Positions 11,395 to 21,480 are shown, counted from the stretch's first letter. The stretch is DNA of 64,000 nucleotides from Shewanella fidelis ATCC BAA-318 (GCF_000518605.1 NZ_JADX01000023.1:16387-80386); one strand, 5' to 3'. Translations and numbers: made by a program. Notes: generated by a model not told the origin, from the letters alone.

Positions 11395-13284
11395 TTAAGC
11401 GCTTTTACGTAACAATCCGCGCTTTTTAAGGTGCACTAACAAAATTGAGATAGCTGCAGGCGTCATACCTGAAATTCGTGAAGCTTGACCAATCGTTTCA
11501 GGTTTATGTTCATTCATCTTAGCAATCACCTCATTGGATAAACCTGGAACCTCTTGATAATCCAGTTCTAATGGTAATAGGGTGGTTTCGTGGCGGATCG
11601 CTTTATCGATCTCACCTTGCTGACGTTGAATATAACCAGAATATTTAACTTGGATCTGTACCTGTTCAGCAGCTCTTTGATCTTCAAGCGCTGGGCCAAA
11701 TCCTTCAATTGCCATCAGTTTAGGATAATCCATTTCTGGACGACGCAATAAATCTTCAAATGTTGCTTCACGGGTGATCGGCGTATTTAAATGTGGATTT
11801 AGTGCATCAACAAGTGGCGATTTAGGATGGATCCACTGACTACGTAAACGCTGTAGTTCAGTCTCAATAGATTCCATTTTTTCGCTGAACATTGCCCAAC
11901 GGTGATCATCAACTAAACCAAGTTCACGACCTTTTTCAGTTAAACGTAAATCAGCATTATCTTCGCGAAGTAATAAGCGATACTCTGCGCGGCTAGTAAA
12001 CATGCGGTATGGTTCTTTAGTACCTAAAGTTGATAAGTCATCAACCAGTACGCCTAAGTAGGCTTGATCACGGCGTGGGCACCAAGCTTCTTTGCCTTGT
12101 ACTTGCAGTGATGCGTTCATACCTGCCAACAAACCTTGTGCACCGGCCTCTTCGTAACCCGTTGTACCATTGATTTGACCTGCAAAGAACAAACCACTAA
12201 TAGCTTTTGTCTCTAATGAGTTTTTAAGATCACGCGGATCAAAATAGTCATATTCAATCGCATAACCAGGGCGCATGATCTCAGCATGCTCCATACCTTT
12301 GATTGAACGCACTAAGTTCAACTGAACATCAAACGGTAGACTTGTAGAAATACCATTTGGATAAATCTCTGTGGTATTTAACCCTTCAGGCTCGATAAAG
12401 ATCTGATGCGATGTTTTATCAGCAAAACGATTGACCTTATCTTCGATAGAAGGGCAATAACGTGGGCCAATACCTTCGATTACCCCTGAATACATAGGGC
12501 TACGATCTAAGCCTCCACGAATAATATCATGGGTGCGCTCATTGGTATGAGTGATATGGCAAGAGACTTGCTCTGGATGATCGTTTACATCACCAATGAA
12601 AGACATCACAGGTAATGGATCATCACCTTTTTGCTCAGTCATTAACGAAAAATCGATAGTGTTTGCATCGATACGTGGTGGTGTACCTGTTTTTAAACGG
12701 CCAACACGAATTGGTAACTCACGTAATCTATGGGCTAGAGCAATAGCTGGTGGATCACCTGCGCGACCGCCGCTGTAATTTTCAAGACCAATGTGGATCT
12801 TACCGCCAAGGAATGTACCGGCAGTTAATACAACAGCTGGAGCCTCAAAGGCTAAGCCCATTTGTGTGACTACACCAATAACTTTTTCGTTTTCAACAAC
12901 AAGATCGTCAACAGCTTGCTGAAAAATACGTAAGTTAGGCTGGTTTTGTAAGATCGCTTGGATCTTATTGCGGTAAAGGGATCTATCAGCTTGTGCTCGG
13001 GTTGCACGAACAGCAGGGCCTTTACTTGAATTCAATGTACGAAATTGAATACCGGCAAAATCGGTTGCAACCGCCATTGCGCCACCTAGGGCGTCAATTT
13101 CTTTGACTAAGTGTCCTTTACCTATGCCGCCGATAGCAGGATTACAGGACATTTGCCCTAAAGTATCTATGTTATGGGTTAGTAATAACGTTTTGGATCC
13201 CATTCTAGCTGAAGCTAACGCCGCTTCAGTACCAGCATGACCACCACCAACAACGATTACATCAAACCGTTCATGAAATTGCAT
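11395..13284 (-). CDS. mnmG: tRNA uridine 5-carboxymethylaminomethyl modification enzyme MnmG (GidA)
   Basis: A 629-residue FAD protein, the same length as in E. coli, that with MnmE modifies wobble uridine 34 of certain tRNAs. The FAD-binding [12 protein letters not shown] is at residues 11-22; the [22 protein letters not shown] signature follows at about 47-68, with its conserved cysteine; the C-terminal helical domain ends in [17 protein letters not shown]. It is transcribed away from oriC, and its partner mnmE lies 4 kb further on. Confidence 0.98.
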   Translation of the reverse strand: MQFHERFDVIVVGGGHAGTEAALASARMGSKTLLLTHNIDTLGQMSCNPAIGGIGKGHLVKEIDALGGAMAVATDFAGIQFRTLNSSKGPAVRATRAQADRSLYRNKIQAILQNQPNLRIFQQAVDDLVVENEKVIGVVTQMGLAFEAPAVVLTAGTFLGGKIHIGLENYSGGRAGDPPAIALAHRLRELPIRVGRLKTGTPPRIDANTIDFSLMTEQKGDDPLPVMSFIGDVNDHPEQVSCHITHTNERTHDIIRGGLDRSPMYSGVIEGIGPRYCPSIEDKVNRFADKTSHQIFIEPEGLNTTEIYPNGISTSLPFDVQLNLVRSIKGMEHAEIMRPGYAIEYDYFDPRDLKNSLETKAISGLFFAGQINGTTGYEEAGAQGLLAGMNASLQVQGKEAWCPRRDQAYLGVLVDDLSTLGTKEPYRMFTSRAEYRLLLREDNADLRLTEKGRELGLVDDHRWAMFSEKMESIETELQRLRSQWIHPKSPLVDALNPHLNTPITREATFEDLLRRPEMDYPKLMAIEGFGPALEDQRAAEQVQIQVKYSGYIQRQQGEIDKAIRHETTLLPLELDYQEVPGLSNEVIAKMNEHKPETIGQASRISGMTPAAISILLVHLKKRGLLRKSA

Positions 13285-13319
13285 TCGACAGCCTTTGACT
13301 CTTAAAAAGGATAAATAGT

Positions 13320-13743
13320 TTTTGAGCAGATCATTTTAGCACTTGCTTTGCGTAAGGTGAACGATCTATTTCGCTTGTTTTGATCAGCATGGATCGACTT
13401 AATAGATCTTAAGATCTTTATATAGATCTCTTATTATGTTTACTATTAAGATCGCGCTTTTCAGTGGATAACTGTATTTTACCTTTAAATTCAACAGTTA
13501 ACATCAAAACGATCTTGTGATCTGATCACGATCTAACTGAGTTAAGCTTGTGGGTAGATCGCTTAGTTATCCACAAGGTGGATCATTGAGCAGATCCGAT
13601 GTGAATTAATGCAGGTGTTGATCAGATCAAAATAATAGTTTATCCACAAATTTATTAAATTAATTATTAATATGTGGATAAACTAGATCTAATCTGTGAG
13701 TTGTTGAGCGGTTATGTAAGAGTGAAGGGTGAAAAAGAAGATC
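13320..13743. other. Chromosomal replication origin oriC
   Basis: This gap between mnmG and mioC is the usual enteric position of oriC. I count about 19 GATC sites in 420 bases. Perfect DnaA boxes are at 13567-13575 and 13640-13648 (TTATCCACA) and 13673-13681 (TGTGGATAA), with a one-mismatch box at 13463-13471. An AT-rich unwinding region next to mnmG (13400-13440) holds GATCTCTTATTAT at 13425-13437, one base off the E. coli 13-mer consensus, and related repeats at 13413 and 13363. A further perfect box lies inside mioC (13826-13834). DnaA binding and SeqA/Dam control are inferred. Confidence 0.93.
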
Positions 13744-14184
13744 TTAAATTTTCTCTTGCCACTCATTAAGCCATGATATTGCTGCTTCTTCAGCGATTGG
13801 GTTGTACTGAACGTCGATCTGGATCTTATCCACAAAAACTTGTGCACCGCATAAATTTAGTTGTTCGACGAGCTTCTCAGGCCCTTGGCAGAAAGTGTCA
13901 TAACTTGAATCACCAATGGCACACAAAGCATATTTTACTGAGCTTAGATCAGGAGTATTGGCTTGGATCTCGTCGAAAAAAGGTACGATATTGTCCGGTA
14001 GATCTCCGGCTCCATGGGTTGAAGATACAATGATCCATAGTGAATTAGGGTCAAGATCCGTTAGTTGTGGGCGTAAATGAATTGCTGTTTCATGGCCTAA
14101 TTCTGTTAATTGATCGGCTATTTCATCTGCGACATATTCGGTTCCACCGAGTGTTGTCCCTACCAAAATCTCTACTTTTGCCAT
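13744..14184 (-). CDS. mioC: Flavodoxin-like protein MioC
   Basis: A 146-residue FMN protein of the flavodoxin fold, implicated in E. coli as an electron carrier for biotin synthase. The FMN phosphate loop GTTLGGTEYVADEIA lies at residues 8-22, and SSTHGAGDLPDN and GDSSYDTFCQGPEKL form the other flavin loops. It is transcribed toward oriC, as in E. coli, and contains unusually many GATC sites (about nine) plus a perfect DnaA box at 13826-13834. Confidence 0.94.
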   Translation of the reverse strand: MAKVEILVGTTLGGTEYVADEIADQLTELGHETAIHLRPQLTDLDPNSLWIIVSSTHGAGDLPDNIVPFFDEIQANTPDLSSVKYALCAIGDSSYDTFCQGPEKLVEQLNLCGAQVFVDKIQIDVQYNPIAEEAAISWLNEWQEKI

Positions 14185-14543
14185 TGTTAATCCTAATCGT
14201 AAATATTAAATATGCTTAAATAGTCAGCTGTTTAGCTGCTTAATTTAGTCTGGCGATAAAGCGCTTCGCACTTTTATAAAGGTGTAATAATAATTGAATT
14301 ACTGCGCTAATTCGCAGCTTTTATCTCCTAGCCTGTATTTATAGCTTAGCTTGAGCGGTATTTATTGGCGCCATAAAGCTTGATTATTTAGCTGGAAAGG
14401 GTTGTTTTTAAATCAGTTGGCGTATTAGCCGACGACTGTTTTATGTAGCTTAAAACCCAAATCACGTTTATCGAGAAACGATAAAGGTATCTTTACAGGT
14501 TACCTACATACAAAAAAGATCGACTGATAGGATTTTTACAAAA
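14185..14543. promoter_or_regulatory. Regulatory gap with a 7-bp inverted repeat upstream of the nucleoside hydrolase
   Basis: No gene was seen in this 359-base divergent gap. At 14467-14485 the arms TTTATCG and CGATAAA flank a five-base spacer, a perfect dyad about 58 bases before the hydrolase ATG and a reasonable operator candidate. No known regulator motif is assigned. Confidence 0.4.
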
Positions 14544-15515
14544 ATGATAAATAAAATAATTCTCGATAGTGACCCAGGCATTGATGATGCAATGGCAATA
14601 CTTTTTGCAGAAGCGCATCCTGCAATTGAATTAAAGGCCATTACTACAGTTTACGGTAATGCGACAATCGAAAATGGCACAAATAACGCATTATATTTAA
14701 AAGAAAAGTATGGTTTTAAAGCTGACATCGTCCAAGGTACAGACAGACCTTTAGTGCGCGATCCTGTTGGACCAACCGTTATTGTGCATGGTGAAACTGG
14801 ATTTGGTGACGTTCACGCGCCAAAAGTCACAACACTACAAGCTGATCCGCGTCCTGCATACCAATATATTATTGATGCAGTTAAAGCTGAGCCTGGTGAG
14901 ATCACCTTAGTTGCTGTTGGTCCCTTAACGAACTTAGCACTTGCGCTAGAAGCGGCACCTGAGATCACTTCTCTTGTTAAAGAGGTCGTGATTATGGGCG
15001 GTGCGTTTGGTATGAATGAGCATCGAGGTAATGTAACACCTTATGCTGAGGCTAATATCCATGATGATCCTCATGCAGCGGACATTGTCTTTACAGCGCC
15101 TTGGCCTGTTGTTGTTATTGGTCTGGATGTCACTGAAGAAAGTTTCTTTAGCAAAGACTACTTAGATCAGTTACGTGATGATGCTGGAGAAGTAGGGCAG
15201 TTTATTTGGGATATTAGTCGATATTATCTTGATTTTTATTCTAAAAAAGTCGGTTTAGAAGGCTGTCATGTACATGATCCATCGGCTATCGCCTATGTTA
15301 TTGATCCTAGTTTATTTACGCTTCGAGAAGGGCCGATCCGAGTTGTAACCGATGGTCCTGCAGAAGGACTGACAATTCAGAAGTTTGATGGCCGCAAACA
15401 TCCCCATGATGACTGGGGATCAAAACCTGCTCAAAAAGTTGGGGTTAAAGTAAGAAATGAAGCATTGCTAGAGCTGTATCGTGAAACCATTATCGATTAC
15501 GGTCATCAAAAATAG
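14544..15515 (+). CDS. Inosine-uridine-type nucleoside hydrolase
   Basis: A 323-residue member of the IUNH family, which hydrolyses ribonucleosides to base and ribose for salvage. The calcium-binding signature DSDPGIDD is at residues 8-15; PLTNLALALE, the GAFGMNEHRGN(V)TPYAEANIHDDP segment and the VHDPSAIAYVID histidine region are all present, so it looks active. Base preference cannot be read from the sequence. It sits alone between mioC and a divergent exporter in a stretch that interrupts the otherwise conserved origin gene order, and a strong terminator follows. Confidence 0.9.
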   Translation: MINKIILDSDPGIDDAMAILFAEAHPAIELKAITTVYGNATIENGTNNALYLKEKYGFKADIVQGTDRPLVRDPVGPTVIVHGETGFGDVHAPKVTTLQADPRPAYQYIIDAVKAEPGEITLVAVGPLTNLALALEAAPEITSLVKEVVIMGGAFGMNEHRGNVTPYAEANIHDDPHAADIVFTAPWPVVVIGLDVTEESFFSKDYLDQLRDDAGEVGQFIWDISRYYLDFYSKKVGLEGCHVHDPSAIAYVIDPSLFTLREGPIRVVTDGPAEGLTIQKFDGRKHPHDDWGSKPAQKVGVKVRNEALLELYRETIIDYGHQK

Positions 15516-15534
15516 TTTGTGCTAGCTAATCTAT

Positions 15535-15561
15535 AAAGCGGAGATTTATCTCCGCTTTTTT
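15535..15561 (+). terminator. Terminator after the nucleoside hydrolase
   Basis: AAAGCGGAGA (15535-15544) pairs with TCTCCGCTTT (15549-15558) across a TTTA loop and ends in a run of T. It also faces the end of the convergent exporter gene. Confidence 0.85.
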
Positions 15562-15577
15562 GTGGTTATTTTCTTGT

Positions 15578-16222
15578 TTAGCTTATGTTTTGCACTTGTG
15601 ATGCTAATAACCAAATGGCGAGTATAAAGAAAATCCCGCCCATAAATTTATTCTGGTATGTTCTAAATTTATCATTTGATAACAGCGGCTTGCCAATTGT
15701 TCCAACCAAAGCTACTAGCATTAAATTGAATGCTAAGCCCATTACATTAAGTAGTAACCCTAATGCGAGCATTTGTTCCCCAGAGCTGGCTGTGAGTTGG
15801 CTAGACACAAATTGCGGTAAAAATAATACAAAGAATATTAATGCTTTAGGGTTTAACAGGTTGCTAATTACAGCTCGTTTATAGAGTTGTTTTGCTAAAT
15901 TATTCTGCTGTGCTATTTCCGGCGCTTCGGCTGCGCTACTTCTAATGCAATCCCAGCCCATTTTTAATAAATAAGCTGCACCAAGAATTCGTAATACCTC
16001 TAAGGCCATAGGGTTCATTGCAATAACTGCAGAAACGCCCATAGCTGCAAGTAACGTTAATATTAAACCTGATGTGGCATTACCAAAACTGGCATAAACA
16101 CCGACTTTTTTGCCATAGCTTAAGCTCGAACTCGCTATAAGTAGCATGTCTGGTCCGGGAATTAATAGCAGGGCAATAACAGTGGTTAAATATAGTGGCA
16201 ATAAGCCTAAATCGATCATCAT
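15578..16222 (-). CDS. LysE/RhtB-family amino-acid exporter
   Basis: A 214-residue inner-membrane protein with about six hydrophobic helices. The family signature near the end of helix 1 is present (IPGPDMLLIASSSLSYGKKVG, about residues 21-41), as is the SNLLNPKALIFFVLFLPQF segment at about 119-137. Such proteins export homoserine, threonine, lysine or analogues; the substrate cannot be assigned. Two ATGs in tandem (16222 and 16219) are equally possible starts. It converges on the nucleoside hydrolase. Confidence 0.88.
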   Translation of the reverse strand: MMIDLGLLPLYLTTVIALLLIPGPDMLLIASSSLSYGKKVGVYASFGNATSGLILTLLAAMGVSAVIAMNPMALEVLRILGAAYLLKMGWDCIRSSAAEAPEIAQQNNLAKQLYKRAVISNLLNPKALIFFVLFLPQFVSSQLTASSGEQMLALGLLLNVMGLAFNLMLVALVGTIGKPLLSNDKFRTYQNKFMGGIFFILAIWLLASQVQNIS

Positions 16223-16505
16223 ATCTATGTTGGTATAAATCTATACGCTGAAACAAGGCGCGGATTCTACAGCTATCGAGGTGGAATGAAAGTGATACAG
16301 CTAGTAAAAATGATGACGAATTTGGCAGGCTTTGTTTACAGTAATTAGTCTTTCATTACTTCTGTTATGGACACGGAATATTTATCAAATATTTACAGCA
16401 ATAATCTGTTGTATTCTTGAGATAAAATCAATTTTCTTGATATTAAAGTATTATGCTGTTTTGTATAATGGTGTATGAAATTTGTTAATGTGAATGTAGG
16501 CTTAA

Positions 16506-17015
16506 ATGAAAAAAAATGGTTTTACTCTTATAGAGTTAGTCGTAACTATTATTATATTAGCCATACTCTCAGTTATCGCAGTACCTCGATTTATTAGCTT
16601 ACAGTCAGAGGCTAGAGTTGCTTCGTTACAAGGATTAAATGCGGAAATGCACGGAGTAATGAGCGTGCTTTATCCTAAGTCTGTTCTGCAAGGACTTGAA
16701 ACTAAACCTAGACCAAATCCTGGTGAAGAAAACGTCATCATTATTGATGGTGAAAAAGTTCACTTGGTCTATGGTTATCCAGCTGCGGATGCCGCGAATG
16801 CATGGAGTAAGTTGATCATGGCTAAGTTTGAAGATTCTGTTTTCAACCCTGAACGTCCAGCTGATTGGTATTTTCAAAATAACCCAGCAGATCCCTATAT
16901 TATATTCATGCCACAAACAAAGAAGTTTAAATCCGATAGTTGCTACCTTAAATATACAGAAGCGCAAAGCCCTTCAACACCACCAACATTTGAAATAGTC
17001 GATATTGGCTGCTAG
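16506..17015 (+). CDS. Lone type IV (MSHA-like) pilin
   Basis: A 169-residue prepilin. The leader MKKNG is followed by FTLIELVVTIIILAILSVIAVPRF: cleavage would fall between G5 and F6, with the essential E10 (fifth residue of the mature protein). The C-terminal part has two cysteines in CYLKYTEA and the final DIGC, a spacing and context like the disulfide loop of MSHA pilins. No pilus assembly genes are nearby, so it would need machinery encoded elsewhere. ATG at 16506 with a weak TAGG ribosome site. Confidence 0.85.
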   Translation: MKKNGFTLIELVVTIIILAILSVIAVPRFISLQSEARVASLQGLNAEMHGVMSVLYPKSVLQGLETKPRPNPGEENVIIIDGEKVHLVYGYPAADAANAWSKLIMAKFEDSVFNPERPADWYFQNNPADPYIIFMPQTKKFKSDSCYLKYTEAQSPSTPPTFEIVDIGC

Positions 17016-17054
17016 TTAGTTTAGCTATGTCTAAACTAATAAGTATTGATTGTT

Positions 17055-17172
17055 ATACCAATCATCTAGCCAGAGTCATTTTCGGCAAACGAATTCAAGG
17101 CATTTTACAGCAAGAATGTATACATCCTTGTGCAGTAATTCAATGCAGCATAGGCGGGAAATTGATTGGTAT
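17055..17172. repeat. Short inverted-repeat element (MITE/REP-like)
   Basis: A 118-base segment bounded by the perfect 10-base inverted repeats ATACCAATCA (17055-17064) and TGATTGGTAT (17163-17172). It has no coding frame of note; an inner stretch around 17120 (AATGTATACATCC) is itself partly palindromic. Single-ended copies of the terminal motif appear near 38911 (ATTGGTATTA) and 49537 (TTATACCAAT). Mobility is inferred only. Confidence 0.5.
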
Positions 17173-17179
17173 TGCATAG

Positions 17180-17193
17180 GTTTCACGTGGAAC
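17180..17193. promoter_or_regulatory. parS: parS-like site (one dyad mismatch)
   Basis: GTTTCACGTGGAAC, a ParB-site-like palindrome with one asymmetrical position, 6.7 kb from the parA start and just past the inverted-repeat element. Confidence 0.65.
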
Positions 17194-17563
17194 TACGTAG
17201 CGCTATTTTGCAGTGTTTATATCGTAAATTGAATGGTTTTATACACAGTTTTAAAGCGAGTTTTATCTCTTTTAATTGATATAAGCTGAATATATCGATC
17301 GTTAGTGTTTTTTTCTGAGTATAACTTATTGCTGAAGATCTATTTTATAGCGGTAAAATTAGTATCTAAAAACTAAGATCTAAATTATAAGTCCATATAA
17401 ATCATCAGCTTGGGGTTAGGTTGTTAGATTTGTTATGATCTATCCACAGATCCGATTTACTTGTTGATATCTCTGTTGATACTTATCGTGAATTTGGTGA
17501 TAACGATCTTTATTTTGCCGTAAATGATCGTTATTGATCGAGTTGGTGCCAGAAGGACCGAAA

Positions 17564-17597
17564 ATAAAAACGCGACAGAATGGCTAAGACTGTCGCG
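17564..17597 (-). terminator. Terminator of mnmE
   Basis: CGCGACAG (17571-17578) pairs with CTGTCGCG (17590-17597), followed on the minus strand by TTTTTATT, about 40 bases beyond the mnmE stop. Confidence 0.85.
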
Positions 17598-17637
17598 CTG
17601 GTTTCTATTACAGATATTTTGCTGAGTTGGAGACTCG

Positions 17638-18999
17638 CTATTTACCGATACAGAATGAACTGAAGATTTTACCGAGCAGATCATCTGAAGTGAATTTACC
17701 TGTGATTTCAGACAATGCCATTTGGCACATACGTAACTCTTCAGCAAGTAATTCTCCAGCTTGGAAGACTTCGAGTTGCTCTTTACCTAACAATAGGTGG
17801 CTACTTGCTAGATCGAGTGCTTCCAAGTGACGACGACGGGCAATAAAACCACCTTCTAAGTTACTTTGGTAGCCCATAAGTGATTTTAAATGTTGCTTGA
17901 GATCTTCTACGCCTAAACCTGTTTTAGCTGAAATACGATATACGCTGTGGCCGGCTTCTTCGGTCACAGCAAGATCTTCGCCTGTCAGATCGGCTTTGTT
18001 GCGTACTACAGTCACGCCTAGGTTGCTAGGTAGACGATCTATAAAGTCTGGCCAAATCGCACGTGGATCAACGTCATTCGTAGTTGTACCATCAACCATA
18101 AATAACACACGATCAGCTGTTTTTATTTCATCCCAAGCACGTTCAATACCGATCTTTTCTACCATATCAGTGGTATCACGCAAACCTGCTGTATCGATAA
18201 TATGCAGCGGCATTCCATCTAAGTGGATGTGTTCTCGCAGTACATCACGTGTTGTACCGGCAATTTCAGTCACAATGGCAGATTCTTTACCTGCTAATGC
18301 GTTGAGTAAGCTTGATTTACCTGCATTAGGGCGGCCAGCAATAACGACTTTCATCCCTTCACGAATAATAGAGCCTTGTTTTGCACTGGCTTGTACACCG
18401 TCTAATTGGCCGATAATGCCGTTCAGTGAAGCAGCTATTTTACCATCTGATAAGAAGTCGACTTCTTCATCTGGAAAATCAATTGCTGCCTCGACGTATA
18501 AGCGTAGGTTGGTGACCTTTTCGACTAAGTCATGTACTTGAGTAGAGAACTCGCCTTGTAACGAGTTAAGAGCGCTTTTAGCGGCTTGTTCACTGGTGGC
18601 ATCAATTAAGTCGGCAATAGCCTCTGCTTGGGTTAAATCAAGCTTGTCGTTCATAAAGGCTTGTTCGCTGAATTCACCAGGCTTTGCGATACGTAAGCCA
18701 TCGACTTCCATAACGCGTTTAATCAGCATATCGAGAACGATTTGGCCACCATGACCTTGAAGTTCCAATACATCTTCACCAGTAAACGAATTTGGGCCTT
18801 TAAAAAATAACGCAATACCTTGGTCAATAACCTCGCCATCTTGATCTTTAAAGTCACAGTAATCTGCATAACGAGTTTTAGGAATATGTCCTAATACGGC
18901 CATAGCAACATTACTGGCTAGGTCGCCTGATACGCGAATAATACCTACGCCACCACGTCCAGGAGCGGTCGCTTGTGCCACGATAGTATCTGTAGTCAT
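17638..18999 (-). CDS. mnmE: tRNA modification GTPase MnmE (TrmE)
   Basis: A 453-residue GTPase and partner of MnmG in wobble-uridine modification. The N-terminal folate-binding domain ([14 protein letters not shown]) is followed by the helical domain with the G domain inserted: G1 GRPNAGKS 222-229, G2 region IAGTTRD 246-252, G3 DTAGLRDT 269-276 and NKAD as G4. The C-terminal CIGK (450-453) carries the essential cysteine. It precedes a terminator and lies downstream of yidC on the same strand, but a second terminator separates the two. Confidence 0.97.
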   Translation of the reverse strand: MTTDTIVAQATAPGRGGVGIIRVSGDLASNVAMAVLGHIPKTRYADYCDFKDQDGEVIDQGIALFFKGPNSFTGEDVLELQGHGGQIVLDMLIKRVMEVDGLRIAKPGEFSEQAFMNDKLDLTQAEAIADLIDATSEQAAKSALNSLQGEFSTQVHDLVEKVTNLRLYVEAAIDFPDEEVDFLSDGKIAASLNGIIGQLDGVQASAKQGSIIREGMKVVIAGRPNAGKSSLLNALAGKESAIVTEIAGTTRDVLREHIHLDGMPLHIIDTAGLRDTTDMVEKIGIERAWDEIKTADRVLFMVDGTTTNDVDPRAIWPDFIDRLPSNLGVTVVRNKADLTGEDLAVTEEAGHSVYRISAKTGLGVEDLKQHLKSLMGYQSNLEGGFIARRRHLEALDLASSHLLLGKEQLEVFQAGELLAEELRMCQMALSEITGKFTSDDLLGKIFSSFCIGK

Positions 19000-19057
19000 T
19001 ACTGTGTTTCCTAATCTGATTTTCAGCGGTTGAAAAATATAGTCTCTACATAGAAAG

Positions 19058-19097
19058 CAAAAAAGCGGTCAATACTCAGTATTGACCGCTTTTTTTT
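19058..19097. terminator. Terminator of yidC
   Basis: An 11-base perfect stem (GCGGTCAATAC at 19065-19075 against 19079-19089) with a three-base loop, A-run on the left and eight T on the right. It works for yidC on the minus strand and could act on either strand. Confidence 0.9.
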
Positions 19098-19112
19098 AGT
19101 CAGAGTTAAAGG

Positions 19113-20747
19113 TTATTTTAACCCTTTTTTCTCTAGACCAGCATAGATAATTTTCTGCTGGGTAATCGCTACTAAGTTACCTACCAACCAGTATAGAACC
19201 AGACCCGCTGGGAACCATAGGAAGAATACGGTAAAGATAACTGGCATCCACTGCATCATCTTAACTTGCATTGGGTCCATAGTCGGTGCCATTGGCTGCA
19301 TCTTCTGCATAATGAACATCGAGATACCCATTAAGATAGGCAATACGTAGTAAGGGTCTTGAACTGATAAGTCAGTGATCCATAACATGAATGGCGCATG
19401 ACGCAATTCAACACTTTCTAGTAGTACCCAGTATAGAGCGATGAAAATTGGCATCTGTAGCAAGATTGGAAGACAGCCACCCATAGGGTTAACTTTTTCT
19501 TTCTTGTACAACTCCATCATTGCTTGACCCATCTTTTGACGGTCATCACCAAAACGATCTTTTAATTCTGCAAGCTTAGGCTGTAGATTGCGCATTTTTG
19601 CCATAGAGGTGTATTGCGCTTTCGTTAGCGGATATAGCAAGCCACGAACGGTTAGGGTGATTAGGATAATTGCGATACCCCAGTTACCAACGATTGATTG
19701 GAAGAACATCAATAGTTTGTAAATTGGTACTGCTAACCACCAAAGGAATCCATAATCAACTACTAGATTTAAAGAATCTGATAGTGCAGAAAGTGCTTTT
19801 TGATCTTTAGGACCCACATAGAATTCAGCTTTGATGCTTTGCTCGCTACCTGGTGCGATATTATATAGTGCACCACGGAAACCGATATTAGCTAGGCCAC
19901 CAGCACTGATACTAGAGAAGATAATATTTTTATCATCTGCAGGCGGAACCCAAGCTGATACGAAGTAATGCTGTAGCATTGCAACCCAGCCGCCTAATGT
20001 AGACTTGTCTAGGTTCTTATCAGCCATATCATCAAAGGTGTACTTCTCGTAGCGAGTATCAGTCGTTGAAAACGCTGCGCCACGGTAAGTCGGCATCATC
20101 ATGCTGCTTTCGCTTTCTTTGATGCTATGTTTAATCTGGCCATACATCTGCACTTGAAGTTGCACATCTGATGTGTTGTTGATTTGGTAATCAACAGCAA
20201 TGTTGTATTTTCCACGAGTAAATACAAACACTTTAGTGTAAGTCACACCTTTATCGCTTACATAAGTTAGCGGTACCGTAAGGGTGTCTTGACCATCAGC
20301 AAGCTTGTATTCGCGTGATGCGCTGTCAAAGTGAGCTCGACCATTTACGGTGCTGTCGATGCCGTCACGACCAATTAGGCCACTTTGCGCAATGTAATAG
20401 ATATCATTTGTTTGCTCTAAAAGAACGAATGGGTCATCGCCATTTTCTTCAAGCTTATGGGCAAGCAGAGCTGAATAAACAATATCGCCACCAACTGGAT
20501 CGATTTTAATTTCTAGCTGGTCAGTGTATACGGTGATCAGTTCTTTTGATGCGGTAACTGTTTCAGGTACAACAGAATCAGCATCAGGTACATCTGAACT
20601 GTGTGCATCAGCCACTGTTGAAGCAGGGATTGAAGATTGAGTTTGAGCTGCTACCGGTTGAGGAGCTTTATCTGCTTGCCACTGTTGCCACAGTAGAAAG
20701 CTGACAAACAGCAAACCGATCAGCAATATATTGCGTTGAGATTCCAT
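19113..20747 (-). CDS. yidC: Membrane protein insertase YidC (Oxa1 family)
   Basis: A 544-residue inner-membrane insertase. One N-terminal helix (about residues 6-22), a large periplasmic beta domain to about residue 340, then the conserved five-helix core beginning [12 protein letters not shown]. The [25 protein letters not shown] segment carries the arginine of the hydrophilic groove. Typical gammaproteobacterial length. It lies 3 bases downstream of yidD. Confidence 0.97.
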   Translation of the reverse strand: MESQRNILLIGLLFVSFLLWQQWQADKAPQPVAAQTQSSIPASTVADAHSSDVPDADSVVPETVTASKELITVYTDQLEIKIDPVGGDIVYSALLAHKLEENGDDPFVLLEQTNDIYYIAQSGLIGRDGIDSTVNGRAHFDSASREYKLADGQDTLTVPLTYVSDKGVTYTKVFVFTRGKYNIAVDYQINNTSDVQLQVQMYGQIKHSIKESESSMMMPTYRGAAFSTTDTRYEKYTFDDMADKNLDKSTLGGWVAMLQHYFVSAWVPPADDKNIIFSSISAGGLANIGFRGALYNIAPGSEQSIKAEFYVGPKDQKALSALSDSLNLVVDYGFLWWLAVPIYKLLMFFQSIVGNWGIAIILITLTVRGLLYPLTKAQYTSMAKMRNLQPKLAELKDRFGDDRQKMGQAMMELYKKEKVNPMGGCLPILLQMPIFIALYWVLLESVELRHAPFMLWITDLSVQDPYYVLPILMGISMFIMQKMQPMAPTMDPMQVKMMQWMPVIFTVFFLWFPAGLVLYWLVGNLVAITQQKIIYAGLEKKGLK

Positions 20748-20750
20748 AAC

Positions 20751-21005
20751 CTATTTATCGCACCTATGTTTTTTGTTAGGGACGGGGTCTTCTCCGCCCG
20801 GATGTAAAGGGTGACATTTTAATATGCGTTTACCTGCAAACCAACACCCTTTCACCACTCCATGCAATCGAATTGCTTCAATTGCGTAATGTGAACACGT
20901 TGGATTGAACCTACAACGAGGCCCCAGCATGGGGCTTATGAGTAGTTGGTAACCACGAATAATCGTAGTTGCTAGCCATTGTAACGGCGAGAGAGTTTTC
21001 GCCAT
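20751..21005 (-). CDS. yidD: Membrane protein insertion efficiency factor YidD
   Basis: An 84-residue protein with the invariant [18 protein letters not shown] (about 28-45) and [13 protein letters not shown] (64-76) motifs. It is thought to assist YidC and contains an amphipathic N-terminal helix. Its start overlaps the 3' end of rnpA by 34 bases, a usual arrangement in the rpmH-rnpA-yidD-yidC cluster. Confidence 0.95.
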   Translation of the reverse strand: MAKTLSPLQWLATTIIRGYQLLISPMLGPRCRFNPTCSHYAIEAIRLHGVVKGCWFAGKRILKCHPLHPGGEDPVPNKKHRCDK

Positions 21006-21334
21006 AGCTTTTCTACTAAGTTTTTAAGTTCTGCGTTTTCCATATCTACGACGCCATTCCTTACAAGCACCACGATATCCACAGCGGGTAAATCATGCTG
21101 GTGTAAACGGAAATTATCTCTAATTATGCGTTTTATACGGTTACGTTGGTTTGCTTTTTTGACATAACGCTTAGCAACAGTTAGTCCTAAACGTGGATGT
21201 TGTTCAGAATTAGGAATTGCAAGAAGTGTTATTTCAGCGGAGGACGCTTTGATAGGTTTGGTAAATACAGATTTAAATTGCGCGGGAGTTAACAAACGTA
21301 ACTCCCGCGTAAAGGTGTAGCTAGTCACTTGCAT
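20972..21334 (-). CDS. rnpA: Ribonuclease P protein component RnpA
   Basis: A 120-residue basic protein that assists the P RNA in maturing tRNA 5' ends. The family motif around [13 protein letters not shown] (about residues 63-75) is present, preceded by [13 protein letters not shown]. The ATG at 21334 lies 8 bases after the rpmH stop, and the 3' end runs into yidD. Confidence 0.95.
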   Translation of the reverse strand: MQVTSYTFTRELRLLTPAQFKSVFTKPIKASSAEITLLAIPNSEQHPRLGLTVAKRYVKKANQRNRIKRIIRDNFRLHQHDLPAVDIVVLVRNGVVDMENAELKNLVEKLWRKLSRRYNG

Positions 21335-21342
21335 TTCTACGA

Positions 21343-21480
21343 TTACGCAGAAAGACGAGCGCGACCTTTAGCACGGCGACGTGCGATGACCTTACGGCCA
21401 CCTACTGTAGCCATACGAGCGCGGAAGCCGTGAGAACGCTTGCGCTTCAGGTTGCTAGGTTGAAAAGTACGTTTACTCAT
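21343..21480 (-). CDS. rpmH: Ribosomal protein L34
   Basis: A 45-residue gene easily missed by length cut-offs. It translates from the ATG at 21480 to [19 protein letters not shown] and onward to a highly basic tail ([19 protein letters not shown]), ending at TAA 21343-21345, an almost perfect L34. It is the first gene of the rpmH-rnpA-yidD-yidC cluster and divergent from dnaA. Confidence 0.97.

Larger units (their letters stand above)
17173..17637. other. Noncoding gap upstream region beyond mnmE with GATC cluster
   Basis: This gap contains a parS-like site (17180-17193), eight GATC tetramers between 17297 and 17540, one near-consensus DnaA box (CTATCCACA, 17440-17448) and the mnmE terminator. 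No gene was recognised in it; the frame covering 17457-17747 is a shadow of the mnmE 3' end. Confidence 0.6.

Noticed and set aside
17457..17747. A 96-codon minus-strand frame running past the mnmE terminator
   Set aside because: It overlaps the mnmE 3' end in another frame and crosses the terminator; no coding signs.
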